A stretch of 64,000 bases of DNA from a virus. The translations under genes were made by a program, and so were the position numbers. The stretch is taken from positions 24,798 through 88,797 of the IMG/VR virus record IMGVR_UViG_3300042563_003347, one strand, 5' to 3'. The stretch's first letter is position 1. Each line of letters starts with the position of its first letter. Of the stretch, positions 46,312 to 56,000 are shown in pieces. The notes under the pieces were generated by a model. That model was given only the letters and a program-made list of their open reading frames with translations. It made no database searches and had not been told where the DNA came from.

Positions 46312-47238
46312 TTACCAACCTTCTTGAGCTCGAATAACATCCATTTCTCGGACCATGATACCTTCATTGTGCCAGTTGCTTCGGTAGTGGTGCTTGAAAA
46401 ACTTGCTTTGTTCTGCTTCCAGCATGGCCATTGGCAGATCCAGTTGTTGATCTAGATCTTCTGCCACACGGCCTGCTAGCAATCTTGGATCACTGGATTC
46501 CACAGTCTTCCACAGTTCAGCCAGTGCATCAAAGTTCTGCACTTGAGTATGATCCCAGTTTGTGAGCATGGTCATGTAGGTGCCTTGTCTTGCGCCGGCC
46601 ATGCTCCAGTAGCCGTGGTCAACATCTGCACCTATGTTGTGCCAGATGGTGAGATGGTCCAGATTGCGTTGATGCACACGATCCTTAAATTCTTCCAGTG
46701 TGGGCTTGGCTCCGCGATTCAGGCACATCTTTACACCTTCGCGGAATCCTGCACGCCAGGCATGAAAAGCAGATCCATTGGGATAGGTTGTTGAGTAGCA
46801 GTCATGCATGGCCCAGTACAAGGGATCAAAACAAAACTCCACCTGTGTTTCTGTGCGGCCGTCTGTGGCTTCGTGTGTGCGCATGCTGTTCACAAAGGTT
46901 TTTGTCCAAGAGCTCAGTCCACCATTGCCATACATGAGTCCGTTGACGGCATTTCTCGCTCTCCAACGGAACACAGCAGATTCATAATCTGCCGTAGCAA
47001 ATGCCAAGGTCTGATTGAAGAATTTGGCGTCAGGCATGTTGTCCCCGTCGATCAGGATGAATCGTTCTGTAGTGCTAGCAGCCGCAGCGGCCTTGTGTGC
47101 TGCGTCGGACCCGCGAACGCCGTCCACACGCTGCGCCCAGGGCACCATGTTGCGTATGATTGCCCAGTATTCTTCTTTCTTGGGTTCATCAAATGTCAAA
47201 AATATCACGTCTAGGTCTGCTATGTCAATTTGTTTCAT
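46312..47238 (-). CDS. glycosyltransferase-like protein (308 aa)
   Basis: [20 protein letters not shown] start, [20 protein letters not shown] then [11 protein letters not shown]: a GT-A-like nucleotide-sugar region with a D-G-D acidic motif, followed by [18 protein letters not shown] and [11 protein letters not shown]. The same blocks occur in the C-terminal part of the 29550 product. ATG 47238 is chosen (the GTG at 47277 lies inside the upstream gene). Ends one base before member 6 of the radical SAM set starts. Confidence 0.75.
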   Translation of the reverse strand: MKQIDIADLDVIFLTFDEPKKEEYWAIIRNMVPWAQRVDGVRGSDAAHKAAAAASTTERFILIDGDNMPDAKFFNQTLAFATADYESAVFRWRARNAVNGLMYGNGGLSSWTKTFVNSMRTHEATDGRTETQVEFCFDPLYWAMHDCYSTTYPNGSAFHAWRAGFREGVKMCLNRGAKPTLEEFKDRVHQRNLDHLTIWHNIGADVDHGYWSMAGARQGTYMTMLTNWDHTQVQNFDALAELWKTVESSDPRLLAGRVAEDLDQQLDLPMAMLEAEQSKFFKHHYRSNWHNEGIMVREMDVIRAQEGW

Positions 47239-47560
47239 AAGTTTTCTTGGTCCATTTTTGATGGGGTCGGTGCTCACTGACGATTACAGCGACATTGCGA
47301 AGATCGCAAGGGGATCCAGAGTCAGCAGGCACAAGTTTTGTGATTGTTTTCCACACACGTTGCGTTAGTTTTCCATCACGCACATGTACATGCATGGGGC
47401 TACGAGCATACGTTGCAGCATCTATTTCAATGTATGTACCTGGCACATCATCCATGCTGTAAAATAATGGTCGGCCATCGGAGTCATGATACAATCTATA
47501 ACTCACAGGGTATGTTTCAGGCACTGCATGCAGTATGCTCCAGAATTCATCTGGTGTCAT
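47225..47560 (-). CDS. small protein of unknown function (111 aa)
   Basis: [20 protein letters not shown] start, strand-rich middle ([19 protein letters not shown]), basic end [18 protein letters not shown] 47560 has GGAG at eight bases; a frame from 47599 is less likely. Overlaps both neighbouring glycosyltransferase-like genes. Confidence 0.7.
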   Translation of the reverse strand: MTPDEFWSILHAVPETYPVSYRLYHDSDGRPLFYSMDDVPGTYIEIDAATYARSPMHVHVRDGKLTQRVWKTITKLVPADSGSPCDLRNVAVIVSEHRPHQKWTKKTYETN

Positions 47561-48318
47561 GGCTGCCACTCCTTGATGTGATAATGGAATGCACCCCATT
47601 GTGCCACTGTGTTTATCCGTAACGGATCATGTTCCCAGATCAGTTCGTGTGTCCACTGATCGGTTGTGCCTGCATGATGCGGTTTCATGTGAACAATTTG
47701 TGGATATGTGGCAAAGGGCATGGTAACTCTGTGTTCACCCATGATCTGTGCAGCCATGGCATACACCAGATCAGTGTCTGCTACTGCTGGCGCAAACTTT
47801 ATTAGTGTGCGAACGTGTTCCCAGTTGGCAAAGATATCTTGTGTCAGGTCAAAGAATTCTTTTGCAGTTTCACTCAGGCGCCAGTAGGTAATAGCGTTGT
47901 ACACATCAGGCAAGTGATTTTGATCAAATACTCGGCGATAATGCCGAGCAGTGCTGACATCGCCGCACCAGTTTCTACAGCCTGTGCTGATCACAACATC
48001 ACGGTGTCTGAACAGGTCCCACCAGTGTGAGATAGGACTGGCTATCAGCATGTCTGCTTCCAGCTTGATTGTTTCACGAAACGGCGTTAACTGAAATACT
48101 GCTGCGTCATTGGCATAGGCATTGTCTGACACAACCGGCAGCACATGCACATAATCAAACACAGAATCTTCTACTGGTTGATCTGTGATCAGGCATACTC
48201 TTGCAGTAGGATGCTGTGTCTTTAGACTTTGCACCAACATAGCAGCGCAACGAACATAGTCAACTGTGGCAGTGTTGACTGCTAGCACAACATAACCTTG
48301 TTCTTCAATGGGTCGCAA
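47557..48318 (-). CDS. glycosyltransferase, GT-A type (253 aa)
   Basis: [20 protein letters not shown] then VCLITDQPV and [20 protein letters not shown]: a Rossmann-like nucleotide-sugar half with an E-A-D motif in place of D-x-D, as in GT8-like proteins. Related to the neighbour at 48305 (shared start and shared NWEH segment). Likely transfers a sugar; donor unknown. Confidence 0.78.
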   Translation of the reverse strand: MRPIEEQGYVVLAVNTATVDYVRCAAMLVQSLKTQHPTARVCLITDQPVEDSVFDYVHVLPVVSDNAYANDAAVFQLTPFRETIKLEADMLIASPISHWWDLFRHRDVVISTGCRNWCGDVSTARHYRRVFDQNHLPDVYNAITYWRLSETAKEFFDLTQDIFANWEHVRTLIKFAPAVADTDLVYAMAAQIMGEHRVTMPFATYPQIVHMKPHHAGTTDQWTHELIWEHDPLRINTVAQWGAFHYHIKEWQP

Positions 48319-49117
48319 TTATGTTCTCCAGGTGCTGTTTGCCCATGGCATGAAAATCTGTAGTATGCCATTGAATGTATTTTGATTGGTTGTCTGGGTC
48401 GCGATATGTGATGCGGTATGTATCAGTTTGGTGTGCAATTTTGGTCAGCACTGTGTCTGGCATTACAGTCAGTAAGGGCCAGGGCATTTCATCTACCCGG
48501 CCTGTGTGGCCGCTCACAATTCCCAGAGCAATACTCAAGGCAAAATCATTACGATAGGTCTTGTTGTCAATGCCATACAGTGCGCGGTAATGTTCCCAGT
48601 TGTTTCGAATCATCTGCATGCAGTCAAATATATATTGTGCAGTGTTTGACCGACGAAATAACATTACTGTGGCCCACCACATGGGCATGCTATGCCGTCC
48701 AAAAACATTGAGTCCTTTCAAAGGATGCCCAGTGCTGAAGTTGACGGCCGATCGATGACACATAAAGTCTGTGTTGTATTCTAAAATTCTTTTGAGATCT
48801 GAACTGGCTACTACATAGTCTGCATCCAAGACCAGAGTCTGATCCCAGGGCGTTAGATCATATGCGTTGACCCTACCGGCGTTGTGCCAGGTCACTGTGC
48901 TGGCATAGTCTTCAAACCATCGTGTGCCACCGGCGTCTGGTTTTGCATGTACCACTTGATCAAATGCGTTGAGTCTGGGATCTGCAGGATCCGCGTTAGT
49001 GACCACTGCAACAGGAATGTTTAAGTGCCGACGAATGTTTTCAGCACTCCAGGCGGCCAAGCGCACATAATCAGTGGCTTCGTTGTTGAAGGCAAATATC
49101 AGTGCGCCTGTGGTCAT
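48305..49117 (-). CDS. glycosyltransferase, GT-A type (270 aa)
   Basis: ALIFAFNNEATDYVRLAAWS, PVAVVTNADP, then QTLVLDADYVVASSDLKRIL with a clear D-x-D near residue 97. GT8-like layout. Tandem paralogue of the 47557 product; the pair overlaps by 14 bases. Probably extends or caps the glycan built by the island. Confidence 0.82.
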   Translation of the reverse strand: MTTGALIFAFNNEATDYVRLAAWSAENIRRHLNIPVAVVTNADPADPRLNAFDQVVHAKPDAGGTRWFEDYASTVTWHNAGRVNAYDLTPWDQTLVLDADYVVASSDLKRILEYNTDFMCHRSAVNFSTGHPLKGLNVFGRHSMPMWWATVMLFRRSNTAQYIFDCMQMIRNNWEHYRALYGIDNKTYRNDFALSIALGIVSGHTGRVDEMPWPLLTVMPDTVLTKIAHQTDTYRITYRDPDNQSKYIQWHTTDFHAMGKQHLENIIATH

Positions 49118-49422
49118 CGCTGTTGACGTTGTTGGTCAAATTCCACAAGCCATGCATTCATTTGTTCTTGCCAACGATCAAATGCCAGGTGTTGTAATTC
49201 TAACGGACTTATCTTTACAGGAGTATCATAAAGATCCAGTAACACTACATGGTCCTCAACAGGAACAGACTGCAGCACTGCCAGCAGTTCAGGGCCAGCA
49301 CGCCACATTCCGCCGCTGTGGGCAAACAGCATACGGGCCTGGTATTTTTCTTTGAGCACACGGCGTGCAGTTGCATGATCAAAACGTGTTCGTGCGTGGG
49401 CAATTAAAGCATCAGTATCCAT
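49114..49422 (-). CDS. small protein heading the minus-strand operon (102 aa)
   Basis: MDTDALIAHARTRFDHATAR start, helices then strands (DHVVLLDLYDTPVKISPLEL), Gln/Arg end. Unknown. The start codon is five bases after the -10 box, with no room for a ribosome site, so translation is probably leaderless. First gene of an operon running to 35061. Confidence 0.72.
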   Translation of the reverse strand: MDTDALIAHARTRFDHATARRVLKEKYQARMLFAHSGGMWRAGPELLAVLQSVPVEDHVVLLDLYDTPVKISPLELQHLAFDRWQEQMNAWLVEFDQQRQQR

Positions 49423-49427
49423 GCTGT

Positions 49428-49456
49428 ATTATATTACAAATCTAGATAAAAGTAAA
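49428..49456 (-). promoter_or_regulatory. promoter of the radical SAM/glycosyl operon
   Basis: On the minus strand TTTACT (49456-49451), 17-bp spacer, TATAAT (49433-49428). It sits directly after the terminator of the virion operon and five bases before the ATG at 49422. Confidence 0.72.
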
Positions 49457-49475
49457 GGGGCAGCAGCCCCTTTTT
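49454..49475. terminator. terminator of the virion operon
   Basis: Perfect 8-bp stem AAAGGGGC/GCCCCTTT with the loop AGCA and T-rich flanks on both strands. Placed three bases after the stop of the minus-strand structural gene. Confidence 0.85.
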
Positions 49476-49477
49476 GG

Positions 49478-50446
49478 TTAAGTTGTTGTGGCAGCCACAG
49501 TTGGCGTGCCCCAAGAAGCTGTGGTCAGATAAGTTGATGATGGCGGGAAATAAGTCACAATTGTGGTGGGTGCTGTGCCTGGAGTTGCGCCCGAACTAGC
49601 TGTGCCGCCTGTAATTGCATCGCCGTCCGATGCTGACCAAAGTGTTGTGATAACCAATGTGTCCGAACCAGCACCTTTGGCAATTGAGTGTTGAATAAAG
49701 TTTGCGGTGTAGGGAGCAGTGTCGGCAAATTGCTTGTACACAATGGTAGCAGCCGCGCCTGCCGTCAAGTCATACCAACCAGTTGTGGTCAGCAGTATAG
49801 TAGGAGTTCCTGTGCCGCCGGTTTTGGTGGTGCCTGTGTAGTTGGCACCAGAAATGGTTTGTGTGGCTGTACCGCCTGTGATAAAAATATCACCGCACAA
49901 GGTGTTGGCCAGGTCGTTCCATTCTGGGTCGCCCACGTCGCCTGTGGCAGTTTTGCTCACGTCGATCTTGATTCGGCCACCGGCGTTGAAGAAATAACGG
50001 GCAGCGTCAGCTGATGCAAATGTCACTGTGTTCACAAATGAGATAGTCCAGGTTGCGCCCGAAGTGGCTGCTGTTTTTGAATTGGTGCCGGTGTAGCCGG
50101 TGAACTGTGTGCCATTGGCCACAGCGTTTTGGCGGTTGGTAGTAATATTGGTCAGGTCAGTGTTGAGTGCAGCCAGAATGTCAATGGTGTTGCCAGTTAC
50201 TGGGGCAGTTCTAGCAGTGATAGTTGTACCTGTTTGGCTGCCCATGCTGCTAATGGTGTTTACCAGGCTGGCCCATTGGGTAGCACTAATTGATCCTGCT
50301 GCTGCCACCGTAGCCAGTGCTGATTGTCCCCACCCTGAATCAGTTGAGCCAGTGCTCCATACGTTGTTGATGTTGGCTCCTGCTGTGGTGCTTACAAACC
50401 CGTTGTAGTCTGTGGCTTCAATTAATTGACCCGCTGAATATGTCAT
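49478..50446 (-). CDS. virion structural protein, Thr/Ala/Gly-rich (322 aa)
   Basis: MTYSAGQLIEATDYNGFVST start, then a low-complexity Thr/Ser/Gly/Ala protein with NTIDILAALNTDLTNITTNR and FVNTVTFASADAARYFFNAG-type segments. The YSAGQ-I-x-A-x-D-Y-N-x-F opening recurs in phage tail and baseplate-associated proteins. Likely an appendage or tail-tip protein; exact role unknown. Last gene of the virion operon, followed by a terminator. Confidence 0.75.
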   Translation of the reverse strand: MTYSAGQLIEATDYNGFVSTTAGANINNVWSTGSTDSGWGQSALATVAAAGSISATQWASLVNTISSMGSQTGTTITARTAPVTGNTIDILAALNTDLTNITTNRQNAVANGTQFTGYTGTNSKTAATSGATWTISFVNTVTFASADAARYFFNAGGRIKIDVSKTATGDVGDPEWNDLANTLCGDIFITGGTATQTISGANYTGTTKTGGTGTPTILLTTTGWYDLTAGAAATIVYKQFADTAPYTANFIQHSIAKGAGSDTLVITTLWSASDGDAITGGTASSGATPGTAPTTIVTYFPPSSTYLTTASWGTPTVAATTT

Positions 50447-50460
50447 TTTGGTATCCTATA

Positions 50461-52248
50461 TTAGTTCTTGATTGTAACAATTGCTTCAATTGTACCTGAT
50501 TCAGGGGTTAGTTTGTCAACCAGACTTCGTCCAATCACGTTGAATGCTGTGGCTTCGCCAGGTTGTGCTGCTCGAGCAACACCGTCACCGGCACTGACCA
50601 AGCGATCACCTTTGCGTACCCGCCCCACTATCTTGACTGGCACACGACCAGTCATGGCCACTGCAGGGTGAGTATCATCTTCGCCTGCACCACCGTTCAT
50701 CATGAAAGCAGGATTGGTTGAAATAACTCCAAACACCTGCTCGCTTAGATCATTGGTAGCACGAGTAATTTCTTTGGTGCCGCCAAGTTCGACCACTGTG
50801 CCTGGCTCCATGACTTCGTCAGCTGCAAAACGTTCTGCAACGTCAGCGTATAGGGCAGTGGTTGCTGTGGCAAACACACGGTTAAAGTAATTAACGGAAC
50901 TGCCAATGTTGCCCACAGCGTTAGTTCCTGATTTGGCAATACTAGCTGTTGTGAGTCCTAAAAACACGCCGCCTGTGGTTGTGAACACAGCCACGTTTGA
51001 TGTTCCGGCTACGTTGAAGTTGATGTTACCACCTGATTCGCCAACGTTGCCTTCTGATGTTCCATTCACAAACTTAGTGACACTAACGCCCAGGCTCAGT
51101 CCAGTCAGTTGTGAACCGTTACCAATAAAAAATGTGCCAGCAACATTGGCTGCACTGGTGATATTGCCTGCAGCACTGACCAGGCCTGCTGTGCGCAAGT
51201 TGCCGCCTGTGACGTTGGCAGTACTGGTAATTGCACCTGTTGCAGTGATCAAACCTGCAGTCACAATGTTGCCGCCAGTGACGTTGCCTGTGGCCACAAC
51301 TTGTGCACCTGTGTTCAAGTTTGCACCAGTAATATTGCCAGTCACGCTGAGTGTTGTGCCTACTGTGGCAGCATTGCTGACTGCAAATGTGCCACTGGCT
51401 CCCAGTGCACGAGCAACGTCAAACAATGTTCCGCCCACGTTGGATTGAATTACCAAGTTACCGCCTGAAATTCCGCTGCGTACAACACCATCGTTGCCAG
51501 TTTCAGAAATAATAGCAGCGTTGCCAGTTCCCACAAACAAACCTAGATCATTGTTGATTCGCACTGTGCCGCTGGTGGCGGTGTTGGCAGTGGCTCGCAT
51601 GAAGTCGGTTGAGTCCAGGCTGTCCAGCAGCTGGGCATTGGTTGCACTTCCGCCAAACACAGGAGATCCTGAATTCCACAGTGTGATACCGTTGAAGATC
51701 GACGGGAAATCTGTGTTGATAGGAGCAGCAGGAGTAAAAGTAGCGTCTTTGCTCACAATAGCCACTCGTGTGTTGTTCACATACAAGCTGGTTATAAAGT
51801 GAGGACTTGCGCTGGAGTCATTGATGGTTTCAGGAATAGCACCTGTGGTACCCTGAGTGCTGGAGAAAGCAGGACCTACCACAATAAATGCAGCACCTGT
51901 CCAAACTTTCAGTTGCTGGTTTACTGTGTCATACCATAGATCGCCTTGCACATTGGAAGTGGGAGCAGTGGCACTGGATGTGGCTGCTGAAATTGTTTTG
52001 AAAATGGTACCGTTGTAGACCTTGAGCAAGAAATTGGTCTTGTCCCACCACAGTTGCCCTGTCAGCGGAGCAGCAGGAGCAGTGGTGTTTGAACCGCATT
52101 CCAGCAAGTGAATAAAGTTTTCGTCCAAAAACTCACCGTATCCAGCGTAGTTTTTGCCCACCAAGATCATGCTAGAGCTGGTGTTTACTGTACCGTCTGC
52201 AATTGTTGCAAAAACGTTACCGTCGGTAAGATTGATTATGTATGCCAT
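50461..52248 (-). CDS. tail fibre-type protein (595 aa)
   Basis: N-terminal region with repeated domains typical of T4-like cyanophage fibres (YGEFLDENFIHLLECGSNTT, PLTGQLWWDKTNFLLKVYNG and GDLWYDTVNQQLKVWTG). A central repeat array NVTGGNIVTAGLITATGAI follows. The C-terminal domain (YADVAERFAADEVMEPGTVV, FGVISTNPAFMMN, VAMTGRVPVKIVGRVRKGDR) is common at the end of marine and freshwater myovirus fibres. Should assemble as a trimeric fibre that binds the host. A T4-type late promoter lies 26 bases upstream. Confidence 0.87.
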   Translation of the reverse strand: MAYIINLTDGNVFATIADGTVNTSSSMILVGKNYAGYGEFLDENFIHLLECGSNTTAPAAPLTGQLWWDKTNFLLKVYNGTIFKTISAATSSATAPTSNVQGDLWYDTVNQQLKVWTGAAFIVVGPAFSSTQGTTGAIPETINDSSASPHFITSLYVNNTRVAIVSKDATFTPAAPINTDFPSIFNGITLWNSGSPVFGGSATNAQLLDSLDSTDFMRATANTATSGTVRINNDLGLFVGTGNAAIISETGNDGVVRSGISGGNLVIQSNVGGTLFDVARALGASGTFAVSNAATVGTTLSVTGNITGANLNTGAQVVATGNVTGGNIVTAGLITATGAITSTANVTGGNLRTAGLVSAAGNITSAANVAGTFFIGNGSQLTGLSLGVSVTKFVNGTSEGNVGESGGNINFNVAGTSNVAVFTTTGGVFLGLTTASIAKSGTNAVGNIGSSVNYFNRVFATATTALYADVAERFAADEVMEPGTVVELGGTKEITRATNDLSEQVFGVISTNPAFMMNGGAGEDDTHPAVAMTGRVPVKIVGRVRKGDRLVSAGDGVARAAQPGEATAFNVIGRSLVDKLTPESGTIEAIVTIKN

Positions 52249-52273
52249 GTTGGTCGCCTATTCCTGTTGTCAA

Positions 52274-52281
52274 TATTTATA
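52274..52281 (-). promoter_or_regulatory. T4-type late promoter before the tail fibre gene
   Basis: Exact TATAAATA on the minus strand (52281 to 52274), 25 bases before the ATG at 52248, at the boundary with the upstream virion gene. Confidence 0.65.
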
Positions 52282-52885
52282 CAGCATTGATGTTACTCAA
52301 TGTCTGGATTCGTACGGTGTAGTCAATTTGAATTTGTCGGTTCAAACTCTTTTGCACCGGGTGAAAAATCACATGTGTGATCAAGCGTAAATCGTCTGCT
52401 GCACCGTTCCAGACTTTGAGTCCCAGTTCGTCAAACACAAATTCGCCGTTGAAGTCGGTTGAGTTGTCAAATGCCTGCTGTGTTGGCGGCTCGCCGTAGT
52501 CCAGCAAACATGTGACCAAGATATCAGTGTACACGTTGCCTGAAGTATGCAACACAGTCATGCGGTTGTTTACAGGATCTTGGTTGGCTGCACTTTGATC
52601 ATCCACTACTTTTTGATAGGTTTGATTGTACAAGTCAGCGTTTTGTCCGATGGTATTAGGGGGCAAATAGGTAATAACACCTGTGGGGTCAACTGAACTG
52701 CCGCCGTTACCAAAAGCCATTTCGTAGACGTAACCCAAATTTCTGTTGCTCAGAGTCTGTGCCATTGCAATTGAGATGTTTTCGTAGTGAATAGCATTCT
52801 TTTTGTCCACCAACACTTCACCTGTTACAGGGTCGTGGATTTTGATAAATCCTTCAATTTTTGCAAGACCAGGAGTGATAATCAT
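52277..52885 (-). CDS. virion structural protein (202 aa)
   Basis: MIITPGLAKIEGFIKIHDPV start, TLSNRNLGYVYEMAFGNGGS, and an end of HPVQKSLNRQIQIDYTVRIQ. The pattern resembles small baseplate or tail-associated proteins next to fibre genes in T4-like cyanophages. ATGA overlap with the 49-aa gene upstream. Its last codons overlap the late promoter of the fibre gene. Confidence 0.75.
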   Translation of the reverse strand: MIITPGLAKIEGFIKIHDPVTGEVLVDKKNAIHYENISIAMAQTLSNRNLGYVYEMAFGNGGSSVDPTGVITYLPPNTIGQNADLYNQTYQKVVDDQSAANQDPVNNRMTVLHTSGNVYTDILVTCLLDYGEPPTQQAFDNSTDFNGEFVFDELGLKVWNGAADDLRLITHVIFHPVQKSLNRQIQIDYTVRIQTLSNINAV

Positions 52886-53031
52886 GCTCGACCCTCCACG
52901 TAGGTTTTTTGGGTAGCAGGATCAAAAATTCGCATGTGTGCCTGTACTGAAATAGACCCTTTTTCGTTGGGTCTTGCAGGACGCTGCTGAACAGCAGGTA
53001 CTGTGGGTTTTGTCGACTGTGTGTTTGTCAT
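52882..53031 (-). CDS. small virion-operon protein (49 aa)
   Basis: MTNTQSTKPTVPAVQQRPAR, a proline-rich disordered start, then SISVQAHMRIFDPATQKTYV ending EGRA. Sits between the giant structural gene and the 202-aa gene, with ATGA overlap. A GGTAAATA late-promoter-like motif precedes it (53044-53037). Perhaps a short structural or assembly peptide. Confidence 0.62.
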   Translation of the reverse strand: MTNTQSTKPTVPAVQQRPARPNEKGSISVQAHMRIFDPATQKTYVEGRA

Positions 53032-53053
53032 GATCTTTTATTTACCTTGTTTA

Positions 53054-56000
53054 TTACCCACGCAAGAACCTTGCTGCACGAGTATTGGTATCTTGTAAGG
53101 CAACGCCGTTGCTGGCAGTGCCCACACCTGGTTCGTACCAACTTACACCACGGCGAATCAAGATTGTAACTTCAATTCCTTCTGGTGGTAATGCTTCCAG
53201 AAATTCCACAGCCACAGGGTCAAAATTGGTCACAACCCAAGGGTACGGCGATTCTGTAATAAAAGCAGGATACTGACGTTGGCCGCCCACATACACTTCA
53301 ATAGCATCAACAAACACACTACTAGAATCTCCAAAATCAACATCAGTTATACTTGGTGCGTAATACACCACAGTTGACCCATCGCCTAGTGCAGTGTCAC
53401 TGACCACACGATCTTGATATTCTGGATCCAACAAGTTGCCACGACCAAGATCAGTTACACTTGCTCCCACTGCATGGTCAGCAGCGGCTGTGCCTGCAGT
53501 GCCCCGCAACAAACTACTGATGGTTTTGGCAGCAAGATCACGTGTGCGATACATGATACGTTCGCCATCAATAATTACCACACCAAAAATGCCCAACTCT
53601 AAATTAGGCTCGCTTAGTGCTGCAGCGTCTACCACCTGGATAGAATCCGCAGCAGCAGACACGGCTGCCGCCAGTTCTGTGGTTGTGGTACGAGTAATTC
53701 TGTAAACTGCTTGTACTCCACGCATGTCCTGGAATATACGGAAATCCAGTTCTTCAGGAGTCACACTGTTGGTAAATTGAGTCACAGCCATTATCTGTGT
53801 TGACCCAATTGCACCAGAACTCAAGATCACAAATCCATTATCCACGGTGTAGTCTGCACCTTCAAACAGTCTATAGCCATCCAGTGTGACCCAAAGTCTG
53901 CTGGCCACAATGTCTGTACGTCCTAGATTAAACTGATTGTTGGCCACTGACGTACCAGCGGTGTAATCATAAGATCCAGGAGTGTTGTTGACAACTGCAG
54001 GATCGTAATCAGTGCTGTCATAGGGCTCGTTGATGGTGATGCCTGATGTCACTGGACCTACAAATACCTGTGTCAAGATATCTTGTTGGGCAGTGTCGTT
54101 CCAGGTAGTAATTTCAAATACATCTCCAGAATTCACTGTGCCCACAATCTGAACTTGACTGGCTCCTATTATATAATCAGCTACAGTGTTGACTGATATC
54201 AAGATCTTGGCTCCTGCTGCAGGCGGAGTTGCAAATATCACTTGGCGGCCTGGAGTGTTTGAGCCGTCCCAGTTGGACACACTAAAATTTCCCACAAACG
54301 ATCCAAGACTTTGTGTCTGGACTGCACCGTCTACCCATACTAGAACATCAGTGGCAGGGTCAATGATGTTTTGTTGATAACCACCTCGCTGTGGCAATCC
54401 AAAACTCACGCTGCTGTCGTCACCAATCCATTCAATGCCTTCTGCAGGACGAAGTCTCAAGCCGTTGCGTGTCACAATCATGTTGGCAGGGTTGGTGCCT
54501 CGGAGACTGTTGGTGGTTGTGATAGTTTTGGTGATGGCCAATGCTGCACCCGCGACTACTGTTTGTATTTGCGGGGTGCTCCAGGAGTATTGAATTGGAC
54601 TCGTTGTGCCCAGGGCCACCAACGAAACACCATCGTTGACACCCAGGGTTGTACCAAAATTTACCTGAGACTCCAGAGTTGGTGCAAATTCAAACCAGTA
54701 CAATACGTTGTCGATAGCAACGCCGTCCGGAACTGGTTGCAATGCACGATAATATGTGTTGTCATCAATGACCACTGCTGATTGTTCATACGAATCAAGA
54801 ATTGACCAGACTGCAGCGTCAAAGTACGGTTCCCAGGTCACGTTGTCAATCAGTTGACCATTTACAAACACAGCCACATCAAAAATTTCAGCTTCGTTGA
54901 CTGGAATAATCACTGAACTGCCAACATCTGCTCCGATGTAGTTGGCACGATACAATTGACTTCCGCCGCCAGCTTCGTAGACAGAAATATTCACAATGTC
55001 GTTGTTGGCAACGCCTGACACAAAAGACACAGTCTGGTTCACCCAGTTCACTGTGTAGTTGACGTCTCGAGCTAGGTCACGACCTGTGGTCAAATTGCTG
55101 ACCAACACTTGCACAGGATTTTCAACCACATTGGCCCAGCTGTATGTTCCGGTCACAGCAGGTTCGTAGGTGTATCGTACAGTGCCAATTTCAAAACCGT
55201 GTCCGTCAAGGCTCCAGTCGCTGCCAGGGCGTGTGAACACTCGGAAATCTAGTGTGTCAAATTCTGAACCGTTGACTAGTTCTTCAGGAGCATGTCCTTC
55301 GTAGGGTCCAATGAATTCTCCGCCGTTGACATTGATGTCAGAAAAACGATTGCCTAGCGTAGTGTCAGTAAATTCACTTTGATACACTGCATCTAATGCA
55401 TTTGGATCGCCTAGAAAATATTCTCCGTATACCTGTACTCCTGGATAGTCTATGCCGTCGATCAACAACGGCAGTTCTAGACCAGGTGAGTTAACTCCTG
55501 CAACATACAAACCCATGGTACGGTCAACGCCGCTGAGCCCTAGACCATTGTTGTAGGTTCCGGCATTTACCAACTGCCAGTTTTCTAGATCAAATGTAGG
55601 GCCCACAACTGCGGTGCTGTCTTGACTGTCAGCTTGCCACACACGATTGTCATAACGTACCAGATCTCCGTTTTGGTAGGTGGCATCAGAACTCCATTCA
55701 GTCAGGGTTGGCACATATTGATAGCGGTCAAACTTCATGGTGGTACGGAATGTACGCACAGGACTGTAGTAATCAACAGTTGTGGGAATCACTGATCCAC
55801 TGTAGTCTTGTGCAGCCGCAGATCCATCCATAGATGCGTATGCACGAACACCTGATCCATTGCCGCCGGTGAATGTTACAACAGGAGTAGCACGATATCC
55901 AACGCCCGGAGTGGTGATTGTTACACCAACCACTTGACCCAGACTGTTGACCACAGCAAATCCTTGAGCTGGTTGAACCGCATCACCTTCAAACGTGACC

